Shown here: piece by piece, positions 20,786 to 32,181 of the stretch | Layout: each line of letters begins with the position of its first letter | How positions within the stretch are numbered: position 1 is the first letter of the stretch | Assembly: GCF_905220365.1 (NCBI RefSeq) | Contig: NC_061143.1 | Location: 2,542,001 to 2,606,000 of the forward strand | Direction: 5' to 3' | From: Vanessa cardui | Lineage: Eukaryota > Arthropoda > Insecta > Lepidoptera > Nymphalidae | Length of the DNA stretch: 64,000 nucleotides | Program-made: the position numbers and the translations under genes | Notes under the pieces: generated by a model | Database searches by the model: none | What the model was told of the DNA's origin: nothing | What the model saw: only the letters and a program-made list of their open reading frames with translations

Positions 20786-21343
20786 TTTTTATTTTTCCTA
20801 AATTACTAATGTCTGTATACAGTGCTAACTTAATATAATATTGCAATAAAAAAAACCAATAGCTCTACTGTATTAAACTTATTTTTCTAGTGTTTTAATT
20901 TTATACTAATGTGCTATTTCCCCACCCGACTTGATGTGGTCGAAATAACAATTAATATATGTATGTTACAAAAAATTTGATCATAGGATCACATCTACAC
21001 CCAAAAAAACTGTACGATATATATGGAACGAAATAATAGCTCATAATATATAACCCAAGTGTAATCATATATCATTATTATAATATAGGTATTATTAATA
21101 CAAAGATCAAATGATAAATCATGAGCATAATACGTCACAGCGGTTAATAATGAGCTTGGACATGCATTAATTTAGTTTGGAATGAAAGCCTTATTTACCA
21201 GTGCGAAGTCAGGACGGGACTTTGGATGTTCCTGCGGTTTCATTAGAGTATAACAAGTTATACAGATTCCATTCTAGCAATGCTGTCTGTTTACTGAGTT
21301 GATATTAAAAACTATGAAGTGTATCGTGATACAAAACATTTAA
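20786..21343. other. AT-rich, no gene seen
   Basis: No coding frame or repeat copy recognised. Confidence 0.5.
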
Positions 21344-21516
21344 TCTATAATAATATTATAAATGTGAAAGTAACTCTGTCTGTCTTTTCGACTAAATCAA
21401 TGAAGCAAATTTCATGACATTTGGTGGGAAGCAAACTTGAACTCTAGGAAAGGGCATACGCTATTTTTTTTGTCTAACACATGATAACGCAAGCGACGCC
21501 ACGGGCGATAAGTAGT
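21344..21516 (+). mobile_element. Helitron-like element, family E
   Basis: It starts TCTATAATAATATTATAAAT after an A, continues AAAGTAACTCTGTCTGTCTT and TTCATGACATTTGGTGGGAA, and ends ACGGGCGATAAGTAG, where CTAG has decayed to GTAG. Confidence 0.6.
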
Positions 21517-23098
21517 CTATTATAAATTTAATGTTGAAGTTGTTTTTTAAGTAAGCCCTTGATTTGACATCTGTCAAGGTGTAAAATGTTTGTCAAAGCT
21601 GAGAACGCGTCGAGAAAATGGTACCCAACAGCTGATCACTCAACACACGCACACTATTAAAGTAGTATTACGTCACACACACCAATATAACATATATGGT
21701 TCGTTTGTTTTAGTTCTTTTGTAGCACAAGAGACCGTATGGATGAAAATTATCTAAGACGTAAACATCTATTGGAGTGCCTTGGTTCTAAGACCGACTTG
21801 AATGTCAAGAAGACTTGACGCTCTCTTAAGCTCTCCAGCCACGCTCTCCACTCCTTTATGTGTGCGTGGATACATACATTGTTATTATTTGACTTACATG
21901 TTTTAACATTCGAAATTTAAATTTGTAATAAAATTTTATTAATAAAGAAGTTTTTTTAAAAAAAGGTTTTATTTAGTTATAAAATAAATAAATAACCAAT
22001 TTTGATGTTTCAAATTTGCCGGACGTTCCATGACATTATCATGCAATAACTAACCCTTTCAGAATTCACATTTTGAGGCGTTAGAGTGTAAACATTGCCA
22101 AATTCCAAGATTCTACATTATTTTTTTACAGTAATGTTCTATAATTTATTCGTCTGAACAAGTAATTTATCCTGTCAATATTCGTTTCTGGTCAAATTCA
22201 TTTTCTTTCTTTTAAGGCTTGCAGCTTACACCACTACGCAGTTATCACGCAGATTGGAGACGTCCCAACAGTGGATGTTTACAGTGATTTACTCATTTAA
22301 ACTAGGGAAGCTACGATGTCTGAGTTTAGCATGTCAATTTATTATACTGTATATCATATGACGTATATTAAGAGGTATAAGAACTTTATTAAACGAGGTT
22401 AGGAACTTATTAAAACTTTCTAGAAACTACTCGTTCCCTCTGCAGCCTTTTAGCTCCAGCTGTGCCAATATACAGAAATATCTATAAAATAACTTTAAGC
22501 TCCCAAAAATTTCATCAGTTTGTAATATAGCCGTCCAATTTTTTTTTTTTCTTTAATAACGACTTGAATATCCGTTTTCAGTATTTCCTCTGCTGTTATG
22601 GTCTCCTAGTACTTTTTATTTTTATTTCACTGTCAATGTTTATTTTTGGGTGATTTTTGTTTCATATTTTTATCCTCCCAGCTTGACTTGCATTCTTGAC
22701 AAGCCTTTCGACATTTGTGTTGTTTTGACAAATCTTTTTTTAAGCGCCTTTGTATTTTCCTTCCTTAGCCCTTGGTTATCTGATTAATGAGTCCTACTTA
22801 AGGTATCATTATTATGTACTGCTTGTGATATATTTTAGAGCTCTATATGAACAGTATTTTTATGGCATCGTCATTGTCTGACGGACTAATGGGGCATGCT
22901 GACTTTAACTAAAAAGTTGCAATTAAAGCAAGATATATTATATGCATAATTGTATTGTAGTAATATTTTGATTGATTGATCGAGGTATCATATGTTATTT
23001 TAATTATTCATTACAGAACCTACGCATCAATATCTTAGGGATATTTTATGTTATAATACGTCGTTATACTGACTCACTCACTCGAAACATAAAAATAC
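21517..23098. other. Low-repeat stretch; possible transcript 3' end near 21.93 kb
   Basis: AATAAA occurs at 21927-21932 and 21941-21946, preceded by 300 bases of less AT-rich sequence (21560-21860) that could be the end of an LTR or another transcribed repeat. I find no matching copy or TG...CA ends. The remainder to 23098 is featureless. Confidence 0.3.
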
Positions 23099-23163
23099 TA
23101 ATTACTGCTTGGCGGTAGAATATTTGATGAGAGTTTAGTACCTACAAAGGCGGGTTTGTAAAA
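23099..23163 (-). repeat. Family D head fragment, reversed
   Basis: CTTGGCGGTAGAATATTTGA, then GTACCTACAAAGGCGGGTTT, is the reversed family D head. A 65-codon reverse ORF here is by-product. Confidence 0.5.
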
Positions 23164-23644
23164 ATCACCATAAAAGAAATCCAGTAACATAAAATAAATA
23201 ATATAAAATAAAGAATAAAAATATTCTATTAACGTTACATATATTACATAACCAGCTTTATATAATAATAAAGACATGGATGTCGATCGATACACGAATG
23301 CAATAATATTATGATTTCAACAAAGTTTACAGAAATTACTCAGAGAACTGCACCTATTTGACCTCTGTTATCAAGATCAAATTACATTGATTTATAATTA
23401 ACAAAATAATCAACAAATGAACTAAATGAGATTAATAATATAACGCTGTTCGTATGTTTATTATCTTGTATTCGTACACTCTTGAATTTACTCATAGCAA
23501 TATTAGATTAAATTACCGTTTTATATAAAAGTAGAGTTACTCTAGTAGTCTACTACTATCAACTATACTACTCTATTGTATTGTGTATTATGTAGTAGTA
23601 GACTTGAAGAAAAATAATGTTGATTTATTAAATAAAATTATCTT

Positions 23645-23750
23645 ACAATGGACACAATGTCTAAGTCCCCATGGTTGGTGGCGCATTGGTGAAAATTGCT
23701 TATAGCGTCATTGTCTATAGGCTTGTGATTTATAGTCAGGGGACTCATTT
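23645..23750 (+). repeat. Family D central fragment
   Basis: GTCCCCATGGTTGGTGGCGC, then TAGCGTCATTGTCTATAGG, in family order and highly drifted at the ends. Confidence 0.5.
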
Positions 23751-23929
23751 TTCTGCCCATTTTAATGGTAATGGTAAAAAAAGTAACAACAACAATACTC
23801 ATTATGTAAAATGAACTAGCCCACCGGCCCGGCTTCGTCCAGGTCACATAACAATTTTAGGGTATCAATCATAAAATGTTGTCGGTATCCAATCGTTTAG
23901 TAGTATTTCAGTAACATACACACGTACAT

Positions 23930-24165
23930 ATGACTTATACCGTGACATTGTGCGCGTTTGAATTTAACAAAAGAGGTGTAATTGTTGTGGTATTACATCA
24001 GCTATCTGTCAAAGTTCCGTCTAGCCATTCCAGAGATTTGCCGGAACAAACAGACAGACAAACAAACAGACGGACAAAAATTAAAAAAAAATACAATTTC
24101 GTACAAGTATCCATATAGATTTAGTAAAAAGCGGTCCAATTTTATTATATGTATAGATTAAGATT
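23930..24165 (-). mobile_element. Helitron-like fragment, family G-related, reversed
   Basis: ACAAACAGACAGACAAACAA and CCAATTTTATTATATGTATA, ending GATT, is the reversed 5' end of family G or a sister family. A 62-codon ORF at 23930-24118 lies inside it and is probably chance. Confidence 0.45.
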
Positions 24166-25265
24166 TTAAGTATATGTATAGAATTGTACGAAATAAATTG
24201 ACTTTTAAATTCTTAAGGGAATAAATGTCATGTTGTCTAGAAAGTATGTCCACGTAATACAATTACCTTGTTTCACGTCAGACCACTTAAAACTAAACTA
24301 GGACGACATGCCGATCTTTTACAATTAAGTAAATTTTAATAAATACTTTTAAAAGTTATGGACTTAAAATATGCAGAATTACAGATTATAAATAATTGTA
24401 TATAATAATTATTATTATAAGTACGTATTAAAAACATTAATTATGAAAAACAATAATGAATTTTAATTCTTTTATTAATTATTATTTATTGCTCTTTATT
24501 TAAAATATTTTTTATCAGTGCAATCAAGATAATTAGTTATTTTTTAAATAACATTTTTATTTTTACAAATTAATAATTTTCTTATTTAATTTTCAAAAAA
24601 TCAAAATTACAAAAAATAAATTTCAAGTAGGCATTTAAAAGCACTTTGGATCGTCATTTAACAAACTATATTAAGTGAAGCTTCCATTTTTTATTTGTTG
24701 TAGATATATAGTTAATTATATTAAAAGTTATGATTGTCTATTGCTTTTATTATAATCCGTATTTATTTATAAAAAAATTAATCCTAAAAAATTTATATTG
24801 TTTGTTGGAAGTGTTGAACACGGCCGTTATAATCTATTTTTATTTATTGCAAATGTTATAGTGTAATAACTGCTGATGATACTCAAAGGTACATAATTTA
24901 TAAGAGGTACATAATATTTCCAAAAAAGAAAAATCTTTCGGAGTAACATTTTATATATATAATGAACACTAAGTGTCAGATAATCTAAGGCGGAGAATCG
25001 GAAACTTTAGCACACCTTGGTAAACATTTATCTCCAGCGGATAGTTAATTACTGTTTATTGATTGATTGAAATAAATTTATAACTAAATTAATAATAATT
25101 GTTCATTAATGGATAATTTGAGCGAACAAGAAAACATATCTTATCTAAGTTTGACGTGTCATATATTAATAATACCGGTGTGTTTGAATTTTCGAAATTC
25201 GAATTATTTAATAAATTCAGACGAATAAGATATATATATCACTAACACGACACAAAAATGTTACA
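24166..25265. other. AT-rich stretch with a LINE tail scrap
   Basis: At 24595-24690 a reversed family C end is present (CAAGTAGGCATTTAAAAGCA, then TTAAGTGAAGCTTCC). The rest is very AT-rich and without frames. Confidence 0.5.
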
Positions 25266-25447
25266 AAAACCACTCCGAGGTCCCGGGTTCGATTCCCAGT
25301 CGAGTCGAAGTGGAAAAAGTTCATTAGTTTTCTCTGTTGTCTTGGGTCTGAGTTTTGTGGTACCGTTACTTCTGATTTTCCATAACACGAGTGCTTTAGC
25401 TACTTACATTTGGATTAGATTAATTCATGTGATGTTGTCCAATATTT
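25266..25447 (+). mobile_element. tRNA-derived SINE, family A, 5'-truncated
   Basis: It starts after box A (AACCACTCCGAGGTCCCGGG), keeps a perfect box B GGTTCGATTCC, and continues TGTTGTCTTGGGTCTGAG and ACGAGTGCTTTAGCTACTTA. The ORF at 25258-25518 is a by-product. Confidence 0.75.
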
Positions 25448-25893
25448 ACTTAATTCATATAAATTCTCAAACACAAATTAACAAGTACAAAACAAATCAA
25501 AAGAGCTCATATATGTGACTACCAAAATCGATAACAGATTACGATTATCTCAGACCTAAGATTATAAATGACCTTTTGATAGATGATTAACGTAAGAAAA
25601 ACGACGTAGATCAACGAAATACGTCATCAATATGAGCTTATGCCGTGGGTAGCAAAAGCCATTATCCTACAGCGTTCAAAGGAATTTTATAAAAGGATCA
25701 TTTTTGAAATCCATCTAACTCAGATAATAAGATGGAGCCTCGATGTGGATGTGGAGGCTTTACAGACGTAGAATAGAAATGGAACTTAAATGGGTACTCT
25801 ACTCAACGTATATTTTACAGACAATCAGCAAAACATATATCACTTTAAATATATAAATTGGAAGTAGTAAGAAATTTATTTAAAAGAAATTAA

Positions 25894-25895
25894 TA
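25894..25895. repeat. TA target duplication, left of mariner
   Basis: TA precedes the left inverted repeat; the matching TA is at 27151-27152. Confidence 0.7.
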
Positions 25896-27150
25896 GGTTG
25901 GGGAAAAGTTTCTTCGTATTTTATATGAAAATTCAAAAGGTTTTTTTTTATAGTTTATTTACATTTGACTAAAGTATGTAGGTGCCATTTTGTTCCATAA
26001 CTTTTTGCCATCTTGTTGGTAGTGACATGATCCCATTGCTGTAAAAATTTTGGGGCTTCTGATCGAAAAACTGCGACAAGTGGTTTTGGCAGTCCTCTCG
26101 TTATGTTAAGCTGACACTGCCTAAGGAATTCTGCAGAGACCGAAACAGACGAAAATCTGAAGGTGCAAGGTCAGGACTATACGGCGGATGCATTAATAAC
26201 TCCCAGCCAAACTCTCGTAATTTTTGTTGAGTGGCTAAAGATGTGTGAGGACACATACCTTCTGTTGATCAATTCTGGCCGCTTTCTCTCAATTTCTTGC
26301 TTCAATCTCATCAATTTTTCGTAATACAGTTTTGAATCGATGGTCCTGCCGGGCGGTAACAGCTCACAATGAATGATGCCCTTCCAATCCCACCATACAC
26401 ACAGCATTACCTTGTTGCGAGTTAATCCGGGTTTTGTCACAGTCTGTGAAGCTTGACCGGCCTTTGACCACGATCTTTTTCGCACGTTCTTGTCGTATGT
26501 GATCCACTTTTCATCACCAGTTATCAGCTTCTTCAAAAATGGTTCGGTTTCATTACGTCGTAATAAAGAATCACAAATGAGTACACGGTTCATTAGGTTT
26601 CTTTCAGTGAGTTCATGAGGCACCCATATATCGAGCTTTTTTGTGTACCCAGCTTTATTCAAATGAGTCAAAACCGTTTTGTGGTCAATTGCCAGTTCTT
26701 CAGCTACATCTTAACTACTAATATGCCGATCTTGCTCCACTTTTTCAAAAATGGCATCAATTTTGTCCGTAACAGGGCGACCAGAGCGAGATGCATCTTT
26801 GATATCAAAATTTCCGGCTTAAAAACGCTTAAACCAAACTTGCGCTACTCTCACAGATACTGCATTAGGTCCATAAACATCACAAATTTTTTTCGCGGCT
26901 TGAGTTGCATTTTTACCTTTTTTATAGTAAAATTTTAAAATGTATCGAATTTCTTCTTTAGATTCACTCATTTTAACAACAACAAAAACAAATGAAAATC
27001 ACACAAATTCCTAATTTGAATTTGGAAGTGCCTTCTTTAAAATTAAAACTTTTTAATGATACCAAAACCAGCCAGATACAAATGGTATAGCCAAAGAGAT
27101 TTTATTACAAGTTCATACATACTATATGCGAAAAGACTTTTTCCCCAACC
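25896..27150 (-). mobile_element. mariner-family DNA transposon, inactive
   Basis: The ends are imperfect inverted repeats: GGTTGGGGAAAAGTTTCTTC at the left and, reading inward from the right, GGTTGGGGAAAAAGTCTTTT. TA duplications flank a 1255-bp body, the usual size of mariner. The only gene lies on the minus strand (25969-26971) and is broken. Confidence 0.9.
25969..26971 (-). pseudogene. mariner transposase pseudogene
   Basis: The ATG at 26971 opens SESKEEIRYILKFYYKKGK, the start of a mariner transposase, followed by the N-terminal helix-turn-helix region and the GRPVTDK linker. Two in-frame TAA codons break this part (near 26819 and 26711). The catalytic domain keeps the first Asp in ITGDEKWITYD and the third-Asp block SPDLAPSD. 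Between them, near 26243-26258, a small deletion removes the block that should carry the second Asp (HxDNARPH); sequence resumes at PHTSLATQQK in a new frame. A further TAA interrupts the end (before REDCQNHL). Known mariner transposases cut and join DNA through a D,D34D triad, so this copy cannot be active. The longest remaining open piece is 26177-26671 (164 codons). Confidence 0.9.
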
Positions 27151-27152
27151 TA

Positions 27153-27992
27153 TTTCGATTGATTATCAGCATGTTACAGTTCATATTTGAACAGTTTGCA
27201 GCTCTACAAGATAGATTATAATTTAACGGTATTTACAGTTTTACGATTGCATACATATTTTAATATGATAAAATATATTTATTTATTCCACCTATATATA
27301 TTATCTTTGATTTTACTTTCAAAGTCCAATAGCGACGTTCTAACGCCATTTTTTCCATATAAATAATGTATACCATAGGTTATTCAAGCTCTCCGCCAAT
27401 GGTATCGCGTCATTTCGATCTCACATGTTATTTATTTGTCTTTACTCAACGTGGTTGGAATCGGCTATGGATTCGAACGCGTTCTATATTTGATTTTATA
27501 TTTCGTTTATTTTTTTTTTTCCGCATCAAATAGCTAAAGTATCCCGTGTTCATCCTTAAACTGTTACATATAATAATAAAAAGGTTTTATATAAATCAAA
27601 TCTAATAAATTGCTTACAAAAAATATCTCTATCTCTATTGTATTGGATTAATATTGGAGATATTCTTTTATATGATTATGTTAGAGAATATTTTATTGTT
27701 GGGGTAATTATGATTGAACTTGTCTAATTACAGATAGCTTATAATATCTCAATGCAAACATGCGAATGCCAAGGGTAAAGATAATTTATTATAACGTTAA
27801 CACAGACGCACGTTCATTGATTTTGTAGATTTTATTAAATTTCAACAAATTTAAAATAATACAAATTTACACTTTAGACAATTTCAGACGATTAAAAAAA
27901 AAACAAAAATATCCGTTTATTATTTCCTTGGCGCGGCATAATAAGTTATAGAAAAAAATTGTACAAACAAACGTTCTATTTTTAAAAATAAA
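27153..27992. other. AT-rich, no gene seen
   Basis: Contains T and A tracts (27509-27521, 27895-27904) and no recognisable repeat copy. It leads into a less AT-rich, CpG-containing stretch at about 27990. Confidence 0.5.
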
Positions 27993-28017
27993 ACCGATAA
28001 GCGTATCGGTATAAAAG
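27993..28017 (+). promoter_or_regulatory. Candidate core promoter: palindrome plus TATA box
   Basis: ACCGATA and TATCGGT form a 7-bp inverted repeat (27993-27999, 28004-28010), directly followed by TATAAAAG at 28010-28017. The first candidate ATG lies 46 bases downstream of the TATA box. CpG is frequent here and to 28250, unlike the surroundings. No initiator motif is clear. Confidence 0.35.
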
Positions 28018-28062
28018 TGTTCGGATTAAGAACGTCCTTCTGTATTGAAATTGTAATGAGAA

Positions 28063-28263
28063 ATGAATCAACATATAACACACAAGATGTTTAAATTAAC
28101 GCCATGTTTTATGGCGTTTTTGTATATTAGCTCTTATTCCGTACAATCTACTGCTTACAAAAAGTTAGTTACAATTTCGCCGTCAGAGCGAGTGCACGCG
28201 CGACGTAATATTTTACGCGGGAATCGTTCGTACTCAAACGTCAAACTGTGTAGTATAGACTAA
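28063..28263 (+). CDS. Candidate small secreted or membrane peptide, 66 codons
   Basis: ATG at 28063, a second in-frame ATG at 28087 with A at -3, and TAA at 28261-28263. From the second ATG the product starts MFKLTPCFMAFLYISSYSVQ, a hydrophobic stretch that could be a signal peptide or anchor, followed by a basic, polar tail with an ARR site and SYSNVKLCSID at the end. A TATA box lies upstream (28010-28017) and an AATAAA downstream (28343-28348), so a short intronless transcript is conceivable. A 12-codon upstream frame starting at 28056 overlaps the start in another frame. I recognise no family. At 66 codons it can be chance; it could also be a first exon, as the 28150-28450 region is CpG-rich. 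Confidence 0.3.
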   Translation: MNQHITHKMFKLTPCFMAFLYISSYSVQSTAYKKLVTISPSERVHARRNILRGNRSYSNVKLCSID

Positions 28264-28342
28264 GGAAAAAAAAATACATTCGAAATTCAAATTGTGTTGG
28301 TTGAAGTGTGAAACGTGCTCAATTTGTGATTGTGAGTTTGTG

Positions 28343-28370
28343 AATAAAAGAATTGAAAAAAAAAAAAAAA
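28343..28370 (+). promoter_or_regulatory. AATAAA signal followed by a genomic A15 run
   Basis: AATAAA at 28343-28348 and 15 consecutive A at 28356-28370. It could be a poly(A) signal of the small unit upstream, or the tail of a retrotransposed sequence. Confidence 0.35.
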
Positions 28371-29161
28371 TTGAAAACCTCGAAAGCGATCATCGTATAA
28401 TCTTTACCGGGTTCGAAAAAAAAAACAGCTGTTCAAACGACGGCCCTGTCGATTATTATGTTAATACATACATCGTGTATTTAAATTTTATTCTATTTAT
28501 AGATGTGAAAAATTACATTGAAAGTGAATTTCAATGTGACTTACAGTTTTGACTTACATTTCAATGCTTATCTAAGATATTATTTATACGTAGGTGTAAT
28601 TCACGTCTTCGCAATATACATAAATAAGGTTATTTTTGCAATTGTTTTTACCGAATTTGATTATAATATAATAAAATATTATAATTAATTCGAAAAATGT
28701 TAATGTTCTATTATTCTAAAGCTATATCGTCATTCATTTCAGTTTGGAACAGACTGTTAAATTAATATATTTTTTTAATAAATCAACCTCCTTGGTCAAT
28801 TAAAATAATCAAAAAAAAAACAAACACTATCTATCAAAATCTTTGTATAAATACCGAAACATTGTAAAACGCACGATTATATAATTACATTGTTTAAAAG
28901 TAATGTAAATTATGATTTTATACAATATATTAATTTTAAACTACGTTCTGTTTGGTACAGTTTCCTACACACATTCAAACACATACGTAACTAATATTTG
29001 ACACAAAATGCGTGAAAACGTTTGATATTTAAATATAATGAGGTAGCTATATACGTTTAAAGAACGTAACATTTGATAAGTGAATATTTATTACATTAAA
29101 ATTATGCTATTTCTGAAGTATCAACTTTTTATATCAACGCTTAGTCATTCTTATTAAAGCC
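28371..29161. other. AT-rich, no firm gene
   Basis: The first 80 bases still contain many CpG. A frame at 28292-28552 crosses the A15 run and encodes a Lys-rich stretch, so I doubt it. From 28560 on only AT-rich sequence is seen. Confidence 0.45.
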
Positions 29162-29637
29162 CTAGCGAGCGTTCCCGGCTTCGCACGAGTACAATGCTGA
29201 TACAAGATTTTGTAGATGATCAAAAAGCGTGGAATTAATACCTGTTGACTTCCAGGCAGGATATGTTATTAATTTAAGTAATTGTATTAAATAACATGGC
29301 TTTGTATTATTTTATTGTTGAAAAAGAGTAACTGCTGAGTTTCTTGACTGTTCTTCTCGGTAGAATCTACTTCCCGAACCGGTGGTAGCTTCACTTACTT
29401 GTTAAATGACGATTCAAAAGTGCTTGTAAAAGTCCACTTGAATAAAGTTTATTTTGATTTGTATACTAAATATACTAAAGAATGTCATCGTTTCTTTACT
29501 ATATTGTAGAGGCATAACCTTCCTTTCAAATCACTCTATCTATGAAAAAAATTCACATCAAAATCCGTTATGCAATTTTAATGATCTAAGCATACATAGG
29601 GACAGACAGACGGTAAGCAACTTTATTTTATACTAAG
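29162..29637 (-). mobile_element. Helitron-like element, family F, interrupted by a LINE end
   Basis: The reversed 3' end CTAGCGAGCGTTCCCGGCTT and GCACGAGTACAATGCTGATA (to 29203) is followed by a LINE tail. The Helitron resumes at TATACTAAATATACTAAAGA (29462) and continues TCAAATCACTCTATCTATGA and ATACATAGGGACAGACAGAC to TTTATTTTATACTAAGTA. The copies at 29777 and 61954 show the uninterrupted order. Confidence 0.75.
29204..29462 (+). mobile_element. LINE 3' end, family C, nested in a Helitron
   Basis: It starts AAGATTTTGTAGATGATCAA, continues GCGTGGAATTAATACCTGTT, GAACCGGTGGTAGCTTCACT and ends TGAATAAAGTTTATTTTGAT. The tetranucleotide ATAC lies on both sides (29200-29203 and 29463-29466), a possible short target duplication. 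Only the last codons and 3' UTR of the LINE remain. Confidence 0.75.
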
Positions 29638-29776
29638 TAAAGATTAGATTTCTATATGACTCTTTCTATATTACTGACAACGTGCTTATGATATTATGTT
29701 TATTTGTGTTGAGAGCTTAAAGCGTTACAAATAATTAAACACATCTTCGTATTTAATTTTTTTTTTTATTAATTAA

Positions 29777-30058
29777 CTAGCGACACGCCCCAGCTTTGCA
29801 CGGGTGCTAATGATAATAAATATACCAAAGAATGTCTTACAACGATCACAGTTATTCAGTGAAAAAATGTGATTACGACATCATATTAAAAACTACTATA
29901 TTATCAGCATTTGTTTAGTATATTGTATATACAAAAACCTTTCGAATCACTCTATCTATGAAAAAAACTCGCATCAAAATCCGTTTAGCAATTCTAGAGA
30001 TCTAAGCATACATGAGGACAGACGGCTGTAAGCTACTTTGTTTTATACTATGTAATGA
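29777..30058 (-). mobile_element. Helitron-like element, family F, full length, reversed
   Basis: CTAGCGACACGCCCCAGCTT is the reversed GC-rich 3' end. AAATATACCAAAGAATGTCT, AATCACTCTATCTATGAAAA and AAGCATACATGAGGACAGAC follow, and TTTGTTTTATACTATGTAAT ending in GA is the reversed TC start. No coding capacity. Confidence 0.7.
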
Positions 30059-30256
30059 TAATGATAACATCGTTGGGCTCACAGTTGCCCATGCCTTTCT
30101 TACATACTTTAATACATTGTGTCATTTTATATTATAACTAAACATTTATAATATTAGTTACGGTTGTGATTTATGCAAACGATCAGGCAAGATGACATTG
30201 ATATTGGAACTGTTAGAAATATTAATCATTCCTTATATTGGCAGTACGCCAAACTT

Positions 30257-30603
30257 ACGAGATGTTATAGTACGACACAACTTAGATATAGCATCGCCAA
30301 AATTCGTAAAACCGATTACTGCCGATTTATACAACCAATTGAAATAGCTCCCAATCGCGCCATTCGACACTATCCGTCGCTATAGACTCTCGCGTCAGTT
30401 CAACCCGAGAGAGCAAAACGACGTGTCAAATTGACGAATATATTAGGTCATATGATATTACACGTTATTGCATTTGTGTAAAGATCATATGCAGATATGA
30501 AATAAATATTGATAATTTGAGATGGCGTACTTAATTCGGATGTGATCGGTTTTACGATTTATGCCGATGCTACATCTAAGCTGTGTCGTACTATACTTCT
30601 CGT
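30257..30603. mobile_element. MITE-like element with ~60-bp terminal inverted repeats
   Basis: The left arm 30257-30316 (ACGAGATGTTATAGTACGAC to TTCGTAAAACCGAT) and the right arm 30545-30603 (ATCGGTTTTACGATTTATGC to GTGTCGTACTATACTTCTCG) are inverted copies with few mismatches. The ~230-bp core has no coding capacity; a 70-codon frame at 30173-30385 spans the left arm and is by-product. I could not define a target duplication, so the superfamily is open. Confidence 0.65.
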
Positions 30604-30665
30604 ACCTGTCGTTACACTGGCTCACTCACACTTCAAACCAGAACAATATCAGTAATACTGTTTCC
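30604..30665 (-). repeat. Family D fragment, reversed, next to the MITE
   Basis: ACCTGTCGTTACACTGGCTC, then ACTTCAAACCAGAACAATAT, is reversed family D. Confidence 0.6.
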
Positions 30666-31432
30666 CGATATAATATATTACCTTTAAAATAAGTTGAAGT
30701 TCTATCGTTAACCAAATCAATGTTAACAGACTATTTCTACAAGATTATCTCTATATATACTATATGAGAATTTAAGTGTCATTTGATTCTTAATTTAAAT
30801 TTAAAAAATAATCTAAATATCTGATCAGTACTGGCTGGCTAATGTGTTCATAGCATTAAATTAAAAAAAATCGTAACTAATCATCGGTGATAAATTATTG
30901 TTAATTGTTTGAAATTTAATTAATATATTTAATTAATGAACGTCGCACTGTAATCTAGAAGTGTGTAATGATGACAAAATTTAAATAAACCAACTGTATA
31001 TACATATATTATCTGTAAAGGAAAATTTTTAGAAACCTTTAATTCACAGTTATATAGTGTATTAAAAATTTACATAATTATAAATGAAAAGATCTTGCTT
31101 GTGTGAGTAATTTTTCAATGTACATTTATTATTTTTTTGGTTAATTTAAAATAGAAAGGTACACGTGCAAACCACTGCCCAGAGACGTTGACTCTTTAAA
31201 AAAATATACTCATTCCAAATTTAAAAATTAATTTTGAAATTAATTCTAGATAGAATTAAAATTAAAAAAAACATAAATATCCCGTCCGGCTTACCGCTTA
31301 TTTAAAAATTATTCTACTGCCTAACAGAAATAATTATTATTCTAAGTTGTGGTACGGTTTTTAAAGATTGGTTAATATATAGTACAGTATCAATATATAT
31401 TTACTTATTGTATGAAAAAAGAAAATGTTTTT
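30666..31432. other. AT-rich, no gene seen
   Basis: Palindromic AT motifs such as TTAATTAATATATTTAATTAA near 30907-30937 only. Confidence 0.5.
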
Positions 31433-31602
31433 TTTATGGTATAGTTTGGCGGACGAGCATATGGGCCACCTGATGGTAAGTGGTCACCATCACCCATAGA
31501 CAATGACGCTGTAAGAAATATTAACTATTCTCTACATCGTCAATCTGCCACCAACCTTGGGAACTAAGATGTTATCTCCCTTGTACCTGTAGTTACACAT
31601 AT
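31433..31602 (-). mobile_element. SINE-like repeat, family D, reversed
   Basis: ATGGTATAGTTTGGCGGACG, GCATATGGGCCACCTGATGG, TAAGTGGTCACCATCACCCA, TTGGGAACTAAGATGTTATC and CTTGTACCTGTAGTTACAC. The head is missing. Confidence 0.75.
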
Positions 31603-31739
31603 ACGTATTTTATACAATAAGTTATGATGTTAGAAAATTTAAAAATCGAACGTCGTCCAATATTAAAAATTATCTTTTAGTTAGCTATCATTAAAAAATT
31701 TCGGTGACATATAGTAATTAATAGTAAATCCAACATTCT

Positions 31740-31988
31740 TCTATACATATAATAAAATTGGAGTGTCTGTTTGTAATATTAAAATAGCCCCTTTTTACTC
31801 AATGCATATGTATGTATACACGGTACATATACCAAAATAACATTATTACTATTTTTGTGTGTCTGTTTGTTCCGGCTAATCTCCGGAACGACTGGACGGT
31901 TGTAGACGAGACTTTCACTGTCAGATAACTGATATGAGTTTTTTTTTTTTTTTGTTAAATTCAAACGCGGATAATGTCGCGCGGACAT
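31740..31988 (+). mobile_element. Helitron-like element, family G
   Basis: TCTATACATATAATAAAATT, GGAGTGTCTGTTTGTAATAT, CCCCTTTTTACTCAATGCAT and TTGTTCCGGCTAATCTCCGG. The 3' end has decayed (GTCGCGCGGACATTTG). Confidence 0.65.
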
Positions 31989-32181
31989 TTGTTAAATAAT
32001 AAAATACGCTCAAGGACAAATATGATACACTAGTAGTAATAATTGATTAATATAATAATAATAATTTATAATATTAATAAACATTATTGCCATCGCAGTG
32101 GTGATTAGACTACCCGACTTGCACTTTAAAATTAGGAGTTGACGAATTATTAAACATGAGCACATGAAAATCACGCTAATC

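Noticed and set aside
26615..26938. 107-codon plus-strand ORF
   Set aside because: Antisense shadow of the mariner transposase pseudogene.
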